Numbered from the stretch's first letter, positions 41,928 through 54,010 are shown. The stretch is 64,000 bases of DNA from Leptobrachium leishanense (GCA_009667805.1 CM019067.1:242207721-242271720), one strand, 5' to 3'. Translations and numbers: made by a program. The notes: generated by a model not told the origin, from the sequence alone.

Positions 41928-44091
41928 ATATAAGGGTCTGCCTGTGTATATCTCCTCCATATAGATTCATATTTGTGTCTGACCATTTGGGAAGCGTATC
42001 TCTGGGTCCATAGCTGTTAAGAGTGGGTGCTAAAATTTAATTAAAATGGTTAGCTTTCTCCCCTGGGGGGAGGATATCACACGTGGCTGTAAAAGGGAAT
42101 GTCTTTGTGAACTGACATATCGTGAGCCTGTTAGTCGCACCTCTGGAGCTGACCCGGCACCAAGATTTAGGCCCTATCTTCAAAGACAGGAAGCACATAC
42201 TTGATCCCTGGGGGGAAGATGGACACCTTTGGGCAATTAAAGATTAACGACGAAGCGTACTGAGCATGCTCCGGAGAGGGGAACTCTGGGATATGTAGTG
42301 CAGGAGGCTGGGCCATTTGTGGGTGGGTTTTGGAAGGACCAGGAAGTGTATAAATTCTGAAAACTGGCCATGTGCTATGGCTGATCACTTGGGGTACATT
42401 CGAAAGATGACTGATCTGTCCATGCTTCTAGCTCCAGGAGCCACCGATGCTAGCTTACTGAGTAGTTTGTCGAAAGTAAGGCTCTGTGGTTAACCCTTTT
42501 CTTTTATTTGCTGTGTAGTGTGTAATTAATTGATTTATTCTAGCTATGATTTTTCCTGTAACAAATGCACTGTGATTATATATATCTTTGTTCTATATCT
42601 TAAATAAACCTAATCTATTTAAGTTCTGCTTCTGGCTGAGGAGATCCACGCTAACGAAGAGATTGGGAGTATTGCTATTTGCTTTAAGCTCGGTTAGATG
42701 AGAAATTGCGAGTTGCGGTCGTCGGGGACGGCAGGGATTGTGGGGTCTGTAGTCACTGTCCAAGTCTAGGGTAGGCAGATAGCGCGGTTGCTTAGCCCTG
42801 CGTCCCCCGTTGCAAACGCTCGTAGTGTCCATGAGGACTGGTGGCAGCGTAACTAATAGAATAGGAAAGTGAGCTCAGGGATTGTGGGAGACGTAGTCAT
42901 TACCCGCTTCAAGAGAAGATTTGTACTGCGCTGCAATCTTGGGATCATTGTATCGCGCTCTGCGCCCTGTTGCGAGAGAGAAGTGCGTAGAGACCGATAG
43001 TGGGTGGCGCAACCCGGCGTCTTTCGCAGCAGCGCGCGTAGTGGTCGTGACACTTCTCTCACGCAACAGGGACGCAGAGCGCGATACAATGATCCCAGGA
43101 TTGCAACGCAGTACAAGTCTTCTCTTGAAGCGGGTAATGACTACGTCTCCCACAATCCCTGGTCTCACTTCACCTATTCTATTAGTTATGCTGCCACCAG
43201 TCCTCATGGACACTACGCGCGTCGCAGCGAGAGACGCAGGGCTAAGCAACCGCACTGTCCCTATCCCTGCCGTCCCCCAGCAACCGCAACGTACACTTTC
43301 TTATCTACCCGAGCTTAAAAAAAATCAGCAATTACTCCAATCTCTTAGCGTGGATCTCATCAGCCAGAAGCAGATCTTAAATACGTGTTATTTATTTATG
43401 ATATAGAAAAATCACAGTGCATTGTTACAGGAAAAATTATAGCTAGAATAAATTAATTAATTACACACTAAACAGCAAATAAAAGAAAGGGATGAAGCAC
43501 AGAGCGTTATTTACAACAAGCTAATCAGTAAGCTAGCATTGGCGACTCCCGGGGCCTGGAGATAGAAGCATGGACCGATCATCGTCATTCGAATGTACCC
43601 CGCGTGATCTGTAACCAGCACATGGCCAGTTTTCAGAACTTATACACGTCCTGGTCCTTTCAACCCACCCACAAATGGCCCAGCCTCCTGCACTACATAT
43701 CCCAGAGTTCCCTCTCCTGAGCATGCTCAGTACGCTTCGTCGTTAATCTTTAATTGCCCAACGGTGTCCATCTTCCCCCCCAGACCCCCCTTAGGGATCA
43801 AGGATGTGCTTCCTGTCTTTGAAGATAGGGCCTAAATCTTGGTGCTGGGCTGGCTCCCAAGGTGCGACTAACAAGCTACACGACATGTCAGTTCACAAAG
43901 ACATTCCATTTTACAGCCACGTGTGATATCCTCCCCCCCAGGGGAGAAAGCTAACCATTTTACTTACATTTTAGCACCCACTCGCAACAGCTGTGGACAT
44001 AGAGACACACTCCCCAAATGGTCAGACACAAATATGAATATCTCCTCCATATAGACACATATACACAGGCAGACCCTTATATAGTTGGGGC
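41928..44091. repeat. Giant inverted repeat, arms about 1.05 kb, loop about 60 bp
   Basis: Left arm 41928 to about 42985 and right arm about 43043-44091 are inverted copies, roughly 85-90% alike by eye. The outer ends are ATATAAGGGTCTGCCTGTGT and its complement; the inner ends are GTTGCGAGAGAGAAGTG and CACTTCTCTCACGCAAC. Each arm has, in the same order, GGTTAGCTTTCTCCCCTGGG, a TATA-like GTGTATAA, then AATAAA about 240 bp later, then TGGTGGCAGCG. That order resembles an LTR followed by a primer-site region. The 13-bp word TGTATTTCTATCT flanks the structure (41915-41927, 44102-44114). Confidence 0.8.
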
Positions 44092-44343
44092 AGATTAGAT
44101 CTGTATTTCTATCTCCCATCTCTAATCTGCTACACAGACAATGACCAAATCCTGTTACTTTCAACTCAAAAACATTGCCCGTGTCTGCACCTTTCTGATA
44201 CAAGATACCGCAAAAGTGCTGGTTCATGCTCTTGTCGTTTCACGACTTGACTACTGAACTCTCTCCTTATTGGCCTCCCGTATCGCCCCTTTGCAATCTG
44301 TAATGAATGCAAGGGCCAGGCTTATTTTTCTCACTATACAATA

Positions 44344-44440
44344 AGGATTCAGTCTGCCTTTCCCCAAGGTGATCCTCAAAACCTGGCCTGTTGGGGGTAT
44401 TTGAGGACCGCGGTTGGGAACCACTGCCCTATAGTATATC
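44344..44440. mobile_element. Fragment of CAGTGTTTCCCAACC-type hAT-like MITE
   Basis: CCTCAAAACCTGGCCTGTTGG and GAGGACCGCGGTTGGGAACC match the family at 10905-11078. Confidence 0.5.
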
Positions 44441-44815
44441 TTTAAGAAAGCTGGGACACTGTTGTACTTGCCTCCTGGAGTTTCCACGAGCCGTTACCAG
44501 TGGCGGTGCTCATCAGCACTGCCGGGATGCTAGTGGCTCCCTTCTCTTTTGACTCGAGCCACTCAGCCATAATAGAGCCAGTAACATGCTTAACTAGTGA
44601 GGGTTATCGACTTGTGAATCCCTGTTACGAGCTACAAGGAAATCAGGCCCTACATTTCTGTTCAACACACACACTGCCACTGCCAGAGGGTGCACTGTAG
44701 CTTTGATTCCCTTCCCGGTGGGTGTTCGGTCCAGAATAGAGTCTGTGTTAACGAAAGGGCGGGCAGCTGCGCGCGTGCGTTTCACGTGGTTCAGCCAGTC
44801 ATGTGGTACTGAGAC
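44441..44815. other. Intergenic, unassigned
   Basis: No clear repeat ends. The last ~60 bases (CGTGGTTCAGCCAGTCATGTGGTACTGAG-like) resemble the hairpin of 47919-49375. Confidence 0.35.
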
Positions 44816-44819
44816 TCAG

Positions 44820-45320
44820 AGAAATGGCAGTGAAATGCCCTGATGTTCGGTGGTTTCAATCAGCAGGTTTATTCAGGCGAACCCCATAGGTTTCAATGTT
44901 AAAAATAGTCCCGTTTTTATGCAATATCTAATAAATCATTTATTATTTTAATCTGCAGTAAAAAGTCTTTACTTATTGATTTTTTTTTAGTACCTCTTAG
45001 TCATTTTTCAGATTTTTTTTGGGCAAAATTCGCCCCTTTTTTTTTTTAATAGCAGTTTTTCTTTTTTCTGTAACAGAACTTTTTATTATCAATCATAGGA
45101 TCTTATATGTAAATTCCAGACATTTTCGTTCAGTAGTTCTTTTGAAAACAGCAGGCCACGGGTTTGCGGTGGCAGCATTCAGTGGCCGACTCCATGCACT
45201 TTGGGGACCCTGCGGTGAATGGTGAATTCACTGCAGGGTGGGGAAATTTTATTCTCCTAAGTGCAGGGAACTACAGAACACCAAAAAGTTGGTGTCATTT
45301 CGGTGCTCTGTGAGTAACCC
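44820..45320. mobile_element. Degraded copy of the CAGGGTTAT-type element
   Basis: TTCGGTGGTTTCAATCAGCA, CCCATAGGTTTCAATGTTAA, GACATTTTCGTTCAGTAGTT and CACTGCAGGGTGG match 62421-63299 internally. Confidence 0.55.
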
Positions 45321-46206
45321 ATTTAGTGGTGAGGTTTTTTGCTGCCCCCTGGAAAGTGAAATTGAAAGTGTAAATTAGTGAAATCTCAATGTATCCTTCC
45401 TGGTAAAATACTTTGCAAAAGTAAAAAAAAAAAAATATGTTTTTTTTTTTTAGGGGTGGGGCCACCCAGTGCGGGCCGCTGCCCCCTGGAAAGTGCCGCC
45501 CTAGGCCTGGGCCTAGTCGGCCTAGGCCAAAATACACCAGTGCACACACACACACACGGCTGCTGGCCGTTAGTAACCAAGGTCATCAGTAGAAAGCAAG
45601 TACACAGGGAGGCTAAAGGAGCAGCAGCCATCTTTTATCTCAGCAGAGCATAGGCATGTGCACAGGGTGTGCCTGGGCACACCTCTAATGATGGGTGAAG
45701 GGTTCACCTTTGACCCCCTACATTGAAATTGTGGATGTTCCTTATCTGGTTCATGAGAAATAGCATGAACATCGACTGTATAACTGCATAAACGTTGTTT
45801 TTTTCTAACTAAAAATAACTGTTTTGTACAAAATTATCCAAGCATATATTTGTAATTAAAAAAAGTTCCGTGGGTGCACACCCTAATGAAATGAGCTGCA
45901 CATGCCATTGCAGCAGAGTAAGGTTTAAGTCTCTATAACTGGACATTTACATGGGCAAAAAAATCGGGTTCCTTTTTCTTTGGTTCCTATAAATTTCATT
46001 GGACCATTGATTTGGTTGCCTGATATCTGGTTGAAATATTTTATCCAAAATCAACTAATGGTAAACATCACACAACTAAATAAGCTCTTACCCATTGGCA
46101 GACAGGTGTTAATCGGGAGAGTGGGTGGGGTTGCCAGGATGCCATGACCCACAATCATAGAGGGACCTCCTTTTCCCACCCCCTATACCAGTGATGGTGA
46201 ACCTTG
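45321..46206. other. Mixed intergenic repeats fragments
   Basis: A SINE-tail fragment (AATCTCAATGTATCCTTCC) is at 45387-45420, then a GC-rich CCTAGGCCTGGGCCTAG segment at 45500-45530. The remainder is unassigned. Confidence 0.4.
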
Positions 46207-47860
46207 TAGGGCTAAAACAACGAATTGATTAATCAGCAACTAATTGATAATGAAAATACTTGTTAACTATTCTCATTATTTAATCGATTAATCGGCCTGT
46301 GTATAGCACACAATGTTTTACTCAAACTGAGTTAAACGTTCATAACCTCAGGCTCTTACTTCAGAGCTGATTTGCGGAAGACGTGCTGTTGCTTTACTCG
46401 CTATGATTTAGTTCTAGAGTTATTTCAGACATAACAGTATGTTTTTACTTAGTTTACAACAGGAACAGAACTATAGCACAGACCCTGGGGTACTGCCACT
46501 GTGTGTCACGATTTGCTGTATGGGGGTGAGGGTATGAGCCCAATATGCAGTGATAGAATGAGCGGAAACACGTGAATGAGGTCCAAATGGAGGTTTCTTG
46601 AGGTAAACACAGGCAACTGATAGCAATACGACTGGTAGGGAGTATATGGAGGATGGGGATGTACAAGGCAGGAAGGAACAAGATACAGACACAGGGCAGC
46701 ACGTGACTTACAAGAGGCACAAGACAACGGACAGGCATGACAGGAAAAGGGCTGACTGTGTGCACACAAAATCCAAGGCAAGCTGGAGTATATAGATGGC
46801 TGGCGGGCAGAAAAACGAATCTCAATGAGCACGGTGGGTTGCAAAAGCACAAGGGTATATGTGTATTGTCTACAGTAGGGAGCATGACTGGAGGCTTGGG
46901 GACAAGACTGGACACAGGAGGCAAGGTAGCCAAGGAGCAGGCTTCTAGAGGACATACATCAAGTATAGACAAATGCAGAAAGAATGCACTATGGGAGCTC
47001 CACCCTTATGAAGGGGAACACAGGACCTGTTAGCGGGGGCACCTGACGTGCCTTCAGGAGACCCCAACAATTACAAGTACTAGATAATCAATATAAGTGT
47101 ATGTTGTAGGTGCTAAAGAACAGCTAAGAAATAATATTATTTATATTTTATTAACATTATTTAAGTATATAGAGTAAAAACATTATAGAAAAAAGTGCAG
47201 CCTATACAGTACAAGTAAAGTGTACAAAACCTCCTATAAAAATAAACTCGAAAGAAACCATAAAACGTTTAGTAAAACGTGAGTACTTAGTGGAGTAAAC
47301 AATTAAACAGTTGTGTCACAATAGCTGAAGTGACTGCTTACACACCGTGTAACAAAAAAATAAAAGAGAACAATAATACTTACATTTGTATCCAGTTTGC
47401 AGTCTCTTAGCATGAAAGCTGTGGTGCCAACAACCTCAAATAAAGATAGAAAAAGACTAGTGCAATATCATCATAACAATAAGTTTGGTAAATGTGTAGA
47501 GCCCAGTTTTTTATAGGTAGTGGCCTGGGACAAACAGGGCATCGCAGGAAAGGTGCTGCCAGGGTATTTCATGACGGAGAAGCACCAACTTGGGCCTTCC
47601 TGTGGCGGCGTGTGCCATGATAATGTGTGGAGGAGCTGTACCACCGTGTTTTATCCTTACTTTGAGCTGCAGTCCTGTGCCACCACCCCACCCTTCCTCT
47701 CTCTGATCCAGAGCTCCTATCCCTTCCTTTGGTACAGTACCTTTCCCCAAACTCTCTCCCACACTCAGGTCCGGTATCTTGTCAAAACGCACTGTCTTAC
47801 ACCTCTGGTCCCTTCCACCAGTGAGCTTGCTAATGAAATTATTTTTTCATAATTTTTTTA
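46207..47860. mobile_element. hAT-like element, TAGGGCTAAAAC family, split by an unidentified insertion
   Basis: The left end TAGGGCTAAAACAACG matches 8880 and 16195. Family sequence runs to about 46502 (GGTACTGCCACTG) and resumes at about 47630 (GGAGCTGTA, then TTTTATCCTTACTTTGAGCT and CCTGTGCCACCACCCCA). The ~1.1 kb between starts TGTCACGATTTGCTG, reminiscent of an LTR end, but I could not identify it. The right hAT end is missing. Confidence 0.55.
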
Positions 47861-47910
47861 TAGAAAATTATACGATTTACTGCCCGAGAGATTCCAATCT
47901 AAGAGGAGAG

Positions 47911-49383
47911 GGGTGACACAGTGGCGTAGCGTGGGGGGGCAGGGGGGGCCGTGGCCCCGGGCGCAGTTTTGTTAGGGGTGCATATTTTCTTTTGAAATTA
48001 TGCACCCCTAAAACTTGTGGCCTGACTGACCCGCCGGGCCCTCGGGCGCCGCAAAAGGGCCCGCGGGTTGAGGGGACCCAGATGCCGGGCAGCGGGAGTG
48101 CCTGCCGGCTGCCCGGTCCTGAACAGTGAGTCGAGTCCGTCCTGTTGATTGAAGGGGCCTGCGTGCAGGCTCAGGTCACGTGGTCCGTCTAATCAGGTGG
48201 TACTGAGTCTCTGTACCACCTGACTGGCTGGACCGCGTGATCTGCGCACGCACGCAGCCGCCTCCCCTTCAATCAACAGGACGGACTCGACTCACTGTTC
48301 AGGACCGGGGATCCGGCAGGCACTCCCGCTGCCCGGGAGCTGGGGCAATATCCAGGTGAGAGCTGGGACATATCCATGAGCTGGGGCAAATCCATGTGCT
48401 GGGGGGCAAATCCATGAGCTGGGGAATATCCATGAGCTGGGGCAAATCCATGTGCTGGGGCAAATCCATGTGCTGGGGCAAATCCATGAGCTGGGGCAAA
48501 TCCATGTGCTGGGGAATATCCATGAGCTGGTGGGCATATCCATGTGCTGGGGGGCAAATCCATGAGCTGGGGCATATCCATGTGCTGGGGCAAATCCATG
48601 AGCTGGGGGGCAAATCCATGTGCTGGGGGGCAAATCCATGTGCTGGGGCATATCCATGTGCTGGGGGGCAAATCCATGAGCTGGGGCAAATCCATGTGCT
48701 GGGGAATATCCATGAGCTGGCGGGCATATCCATTGCTGGGGGGCAAATCCATGTGCTGGGGGGCAAATCCATGTGCTGGGGGGCAAATCCATGAGCTGGG
48801 GCAAATCCATGTGCTGGGGCAAATCCATGTGCTGGGGAATATCCATGAGCTGGGGCATATCCATGTGCTGGGGCATATCCATGTGCTGGGGCAAATCCAT
48901 GAGGTGCTGGGGCAAATCCGTGTGCTGGGGCAAATGTGTGAGCTGGGGCAAATCCGTGTGCTGGGGCAAATGTGTGAGCTGGGGCAAATCCGTGTGCTGG
49001 GGCAAATGTGTGAGCTGGGGCAAATCCGTGTGCTGGGGCAAATGTGTGAGCTGGGGCAAATCCGTGAGCTGGGGCAAATCCATGTGTGAGCTGGGGCAAA
49101 TCCATGTGTGAGCTGGGGCAAATCCATGTGTGAGCAGGGGCAAATCCATGTGTGAGCAGGGGCAAATCCATGTGTGAGCAGGGGCAAATCCATGTGTGAG
49201 CAGGGGCAAATCCATGTGTGAGCTGGGGCATATCCATGAGCTGGGGCAAATCCATGTGTGAGCTGGGGCAAATCCATGTGAGAGCTGGGGCAATATCGAT
49301 AACGTGTCCACAGGTTGGGGGGGGCGCACAATTCTTGGCTGGCCCCGGGCGCTGACAACCCATGCTACGCCACTGGGGTGACA
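47911..49383. mobile_element. hAT-like element with CAGTGGCGTAGCG ends and a giant minisatellite
   Basis: The element is 47919-49375 (1457 bp). Ends CAGTGGCGTAGCG and ATGCTACGCCACTG, plus the subterminal GGCCCCGGGCGC on both sides, are inverted. Perfect 8-bp duplications GGGTGACA lie at 47911-47918 and 49376-49383. Left of the array, arms at about 48085-48210 and 48230-48345 form a long hairpin around GACGGACTCGACTCACTGTT. It has no transposase. Confidence 0.85.
48346..49297. repeat. ~20-bp minisatellite, roughly 45 units
   Basis: Units are variants of GGGGCAAATCCATGAGCTG and GGGGCAAATCCATGTGCTG, with local higher-order alternation (for example CAAATCCGTGTGCTGGGG with CAAATGTGTGAGCTGGGG, 48907-49050). 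Open frames of 360-414 codons on the minus strand are products of the repeat. Confidence 0.92.
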
Positions 49384-49739
49384 CACTAGGTGAGGGCAAT
49401 AGCTGAGTATGTGAAGTAGTGGGGTGCATGCGGGCTGTGGGTAAAGTGGTGCATGCCATGTAGTTCATTTGAAGCTTTGATGGGTGGAGTAGTGGGTGAG
49501 GAGGAGGCGGGGAGTATTCAGGAAGTAGGAGCTGAAGAAGCATGCTTGAGTTTAAAGCAAGAAAATAAACATTTTTTACATATCTTTTATTGATTTATTC
49601 TAGTTTGTCTATAGGTATAATAATTTTTAACTGTCAATTAAAAAAATATATTTCTAGACAAGCCTATCCCTTTAATAATAGTCATCCTGATCCCACGTGA
49701 TCTATTTCACACTACTTTTCCACATACAGGTAGTCACGC
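49384..49739. other. Intergenic, nothing recognised
   Basis: No repeat ends recognised; precedes the CpG-rich promoter region. Confidence 0.35.
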
Positions 49740-50180
49740 TGAAACCAACGTCTCCCTGCGCGTTTACAAACCAACGTCTTCTTCCACCTATCAACGCCAG
49801 GGCGGATCACACGTCATCTCCACATTGGTCCCGGAGAATGCCGGGATAGGTAGTGATTTAACAAATATCTGGCGCTGTGATGTGGCGAGCGCAGAACTAC
49901 AACCTCCGTCAACCCGTTCGGCTTGAGCCGTGACTTGCGCGCTGTTGGATGTGCGGCTGAAGCGGACTGTCACATTCCTTCCGTTGCTAACCTGGCACCA
50001 CCGGACCGAGGTGAGCTGTGGGGAGTGTGTTCGTCACACAGAGACGCAGGTCTCTCCGTGGTTTAGCTTGACGCGAGCCGCCCTGGTTCCTGCGTGTGCT
50101 CCTCGGCACTGAGTTATGCAGTCCCTGTCATGTGTGCACTCTGTAGCCGGCAGACGCGAAATAATCCCCCTGTAACACCG
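49740..50180 (+). promoter_or_regulatory. Probable C7orf25 promoter with noncoding exon 1
   Basis: A CpG-rich block with ATTGG (inverted CCAAT) at about 49834 and GC-rich words. A consensus donor GACCGAG|GTGAGC places a possible exon-1 end at 50010. The next convincing acceptor on this strand is at 57083, before the C7orf25 start. Exon 1 start is unknown; about 49900-49930 is plausible. This is an inference without transcript data. Confidence 0.5.
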
Positions 50181-51384
50181 TGCTGTCACTGTGACTCCCC
50201 CCACCCTCCCGTGAACCCCTATTAAATCGAAGTGTCGGGTCACTGCTGATGGTCAGGGCCAGCAAAACCCTCAGATTGCAGTGTGTGATGGTATGTGCAG
50301 TCCATCTCTTGCAGGTCTCAGCCAGGCATCAGGAATAAACCTGACAATGCCAATAGGTATCATCTGCCTCATTAACCCCATGGAGCCCGGCAGGAGGCCA
50401 AATCCTCCATGTCAGCCACTTTTGCCACGTCACTGGTCTGTAAAGGGTTACATTTCCCACGTCCCCTAAAATATTCCCCCCCCTCACACTAGTTTATTGG
50501 TTTTACCAGTGGATAGGTACTCTGTAAAAGTGAAAATAAACTGGAATATTGCTTATTCCAGCCTGGAAACTGGCCAAATTGATCTACTGCGATGGTGATG
50601 CAATAAATAATCAGATGTACTTCTAAGTGAATTACAACAAAAATATGCTGCTCTTTACAGTCCCTGCAGTTACAGTAGATATTCTGTATGCATTGTGACA
50701 GGGCTCAGATCAGGAAGTGAATCAGCCAATCAGGAGCTGCTTACTGTGGCCTTTGTGCTACACCCCAGTGACACATACCGGTCAGGGGCTTGTTATGTAT
50801 TCCTCTGACAGCGTTTGGACATTATGTTAGGTGACGTGATATGCTGGGTAACTAGGTGGCAGCTCACTGGTAGCTCCCACTCTCACGCAGTGCCAGCTCG
50901 AGATGCTGGAGATAGATACAAGTCGGATAAAAAACCAGCTGGAGAAGAGACAAGTATCCGTCCTGTCTTGTCCTTAGATCTAAGTGTATATGGCCCGGCT
51001 GGAGAGCCCTTTTGTAAATCCGTTCTCCACAAAGATCTGGTGTATAGGGATAACATGGTCCTCTAGATATGTACAATGTTGGATCATCCATGATCGCAGT
51101 GCTCGGCCTGACCTTTAATGCATTTCTGGCCCATTAACCTCATAAGCAACAGAAAATTAGGTAATCTTGCTTTTGACGTGCATTGGGTACACGTGGAATT
51201 TCCCTTTTTGCTCTTGGCGTCGACACTGACGTCATATGTTTCCTTGTGTTTTCTGTGGACCAATTCTTAAAAAGGACAGTCAAGATTAAAAATAGGATGG
51301 AGGTAATAGGTTATGAGAGGTAAAATATTAACCCCTGCAAAAATATGCATGCACCTGATCCTTTTTATATTTTAAAATATAAAT
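50181..51384. other. C7orf25 intron (inferred), little recognised
   Basis: A possible TTAACCC-type MITE remnant runs from ATTAACCCCATGGAGCCCGG (50371) to TGTAAAGGGTTACA (about 50455). Otherwise no repeat ends or genes recognised. Confidence 0.35.
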
Positions 51385-51527
51385 TAGGGATGCACCGATA
51401 CCACTTTTTTAAGACCGAGTACCGATACTTTTCTTTAATGTCATGTGACGCTTTCCAATAAGAACAGACCATATAAAAATGCCCCCAGCTCACATGTATA
51501 TCCCATATATATATATATATCTCCCCC

Positions 51528-52350
51528 CAGCTCGCTCATGGATAATTTGCCCCCCCCCCAGCTCGCTCATGGATAATATGCCCCCCCAGCTCGCTCATGG
51601 ATAATATGCCCCCCCCAGCTTGCTCATGGATAATATGCCCCCCCAGCTCGCTCATGGTTATGCCCCCCCCCAGCTCGCTCATGGTTATGCCCCCCCCAGC
51701 TCGCTCATGGTTATGCCCCCCCCAGCTCGCTCATGGTTATGCCCCCCCCTGCTCGCTCATGGTTATGCCCCCCCCCCAGCTCGCTCATGGTTATGCCCCC
51801 CCCAGCTCGCTCATGGTTATGCCCCCCCCAGCTCGCTCATGGTTATGCCCCCCCCAGCTCGCTCATGGTTATGCCCCCCCCAGCTCGCTCATGGTTATGC
51901 CCCCCCCCCAGCTCGCTCATGGTTATGCCCCCCCCAGCTCGCTCATGGTTATGCCCCCCCCCAGCTCGCTCATGGTTATGCCCCCCCCCAGCTCGCTCAT
52001 GGTTATGCCCCCCCCCCAGCTCGCTCATGGTTATGCCCCCCCCCCCCAGCTCGCTCATGGTTATGCCCCCCCCCCAGCTCGCTCATGGTTATGCCCCCCC
52101 CCAGCTCGCTCATGGTTATGCCCCCCCCCCAGCTCGCTCATGGTTATGCCCCCCCCCAGCTCGCTCAGGGTTATGCCCCCCCCCAGCTCGCTCAGGGTTA
52201 TGCCCCCCCCAGCTCGCTCATGGTTATGCCCCCCCCCAGCTCGCTCATGGTTATGCCCCCCCCCAGCTCGCTCATGGTTATGCCCCCCCCAGCTCGCTCA
52301 TGGTTATGCCCCCCCCAGCTCACACATGGGTATGCCCCTCAGCTCATGGA
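51528..52350. repeat. 26-28-bp C-run minisatellite, about 31 units
   Basis: The unit is CAGCTCGCTCATGGTTATG followed by a C-run of 6-11, whose length varies between units. On the minus strand each unit carries a G-run, so the array has strong G-quadruplex potential. Open frames of 270-340 codons through it are artefacts. Confidence 0.93.
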
Positions 52351-52365
52351 CACCCCCCCCCCCCA

Positions 52366-52745
52366 ACGATACTTACCTTCCTGGGCGCCGCCGGGAATGT
52401 CTCCGCGCGCGCTCGTTGGAAGGACCCCAGCAGCGACCACGTGGGACCATGTGATCACGGCTGGGGTCCTTCCAACGAGCGCACGCGGGGAAACTTTCCC
52501 GGCGTCGCCCAGGAAGGTAAGTATCGTCGCGGAGAGCAGCTGTAGGGCCTATCGGCATTCGGACAGGCCCTGCAGCTGCTTAGTGTGTTTATACTTACCT
52601 TCCTGGGCGACGCCGGGAATGTCTCAGCGTGTGCTCGTTTGAAGGACCGTGATCACATGGTCCCACGTGGTCGCGGCTGGGGTCCTGCCAACGAGCGCAC
52701 GCGCGGAGACTTTCCCGGCGGCGCCCAGGAAGGTAAGTATCGCAG
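52366..52745. repeat. Duplicated GC-rich hairpin with splice-donor consensus on both strands
   Basis: Two tandem copies (about 52370-52521 and 52594-52741) of a foldback: ACTTACCTTCCTGGGCG at the left pairs with CGCCCAGGAAGGTAAGT at the right. Inside are GGAAGGACCCCAGC-like arms and the E-box CACGTG. The repeated AAGGTAAGT is a perfect 5' splice site on the plus strand and, through the other arm, on the minus strand. Confidence 0.7.
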
Positions 52746-53237
52746 AGAGCTCCAGGGGCGGCTGTCCGAATGCCGATTAGAGCATTCGGACAGCCGCCGC
52801 AGCCCCTCGGATGCCGGCTTCCGGTATCGGAAAAAATATCGGGGGGTACTCCTGCAGTACCCAGTATCAGCCCCGATACCGATACTAGTATCGGTATCGG
52901 TGCAACCCTAATATAAATGAATCTAACTCCTACGGTTCTCCTCTGTACGAGAGATTGTGACCTCTGATAACACTGGTCAACACACTTTTTCTGGCATAAG
53001 GTATTCCAACGGTTTTAAAGGTAATTTTAGGGTGCTGATTCCAAATCTGGCATCAGTTCTTGTTATATCACATCAGGTTTTTGAGACCTCAAATATTGCA
53101 TTTTCAATAAAAACAGCAAATTGATCCTGCAAAGTGGAGCTGCCGCAGGTGTAGCAGAAGATATCTGGGTCATTACTGCATTTCCTTCTTGCGGATGTTG
53201 TAGCCATTCTTAGATCATGCCCTGCAGAAGTAAAATA

Positions 53238-54010
53238 TTAACCCCTTCCTGACCTCTGACGTACCATGTACATCCGATCGGGAAGTCTACCTTAGACCCG
53301 TGGACGTACATGGTACGTCGGGGATCTCCTAACCTCCCTCCCGTCCGATACTTGCCTCCCTCGCCAGCTCCCGAGACTGTCTGGCAAGCTGGATGCCTGC
53401 ACCGCCTTTTTAGGGGGGCTGGCAGGCGCGATGACTTCATCACGTTGCATGATGACATCATCGGCAGGCGCCCACCAGTGCCAGCAGTAAAAATCAGGAA
53501 GCCCTTTGGAGCCATCTATCTCCCCAACCATATATCATAGGAAAAAACAAATTGCACTTCTGGAAAGGGGAGAGTCTTCCCTGTTCAGTGGTGTAGAGCA
53601 TTAACTATTTTACTGCTGGATTGCGATTCGGCACCAATCTGCGCCGAATCGCGACTCAAACCTGGAGGTGGCTGACATCTTGGCTGTCAGCCAAGCCTCC
53701 GGGTCACCCCCCGCCACTGACATCCTCACCATATGTGTGAGGTCGTCAATGGGCCAGTTAGCCCCCCAGCTGCCAAGTGAAGATAGATTGGCGGTTGTAG
53801 ATTTTGGGGATTAAATTTTAAAGGTGTGTTTTTTTTTTCATCAGATTTCATATTTTTATAGCAAATTAAATGCTATGATGGAAATAATGGTATTTTTAGA
53901 AAGTCAATTTAATGGCGGGGAAAACGGTCTATAATGTGTGGGTTGCATAAACAAGTAAGAGGAAAATTTGACCTAAACAGCAGCGGGGACTTTTTTAAAT
54001 AAGGGGTTAA
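53238..54010. mobile_element. TTAA-flanked element, TTAACCCCTTCCTGACC type
   Basis: TTAA at 53238-53241 and 54007-54010, ends TTAACCCCTTCCTGACC and the complement of AAATAAGGGGTTAA. The inner ACGTACCATGTAC and GTACATGGTACGT pair. It is related to the TTAACCC family at 15645 and 33834. Confidence 0.6.

Larger units (their letters stand above)
51377..52918. mobile_element. hAT-like element, TAGGGATGCACCGATAC family, with large minisatellite
   Basis: The element is 51385-52910 (1526 bp). Ends TAGGGATGCACCGATACC and GGTATCGGTGCAACCCTA, with perfect 8-bp duplications ATATAAAT at 51377-51384 and 52911-52918. It carries a 31-unit minisatellite and, to its right, a duplicated GC-rich hairpin. No transposase. 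Confidence 0.9.

Noticed and set aside
42875..43406. 126- and 161-codon frames
   Set aside because: They cross the centre of the giant inverted repeat and mirror each other; no domain seen.
48273..49543. Overlapping open frames of 361-414 codons on the minus strand
   Set aside because: They lie almost wholly in the ~20-bp minisatellite, are open in three frames, and encode only the repeat.
48346..52350. CRISPR-like regularly spaced repeats
   Set aside because: Units are contiguous with no unique spacers and the DNA is vertebrate; these are minisatellites.
51597..52642. Open frames of 270-340 codons rich in Pro and LAHGYAP
   Set aside because: Products of the 26-28-bp C-run minisatellite; no start, codon bias or homology supports a gene.
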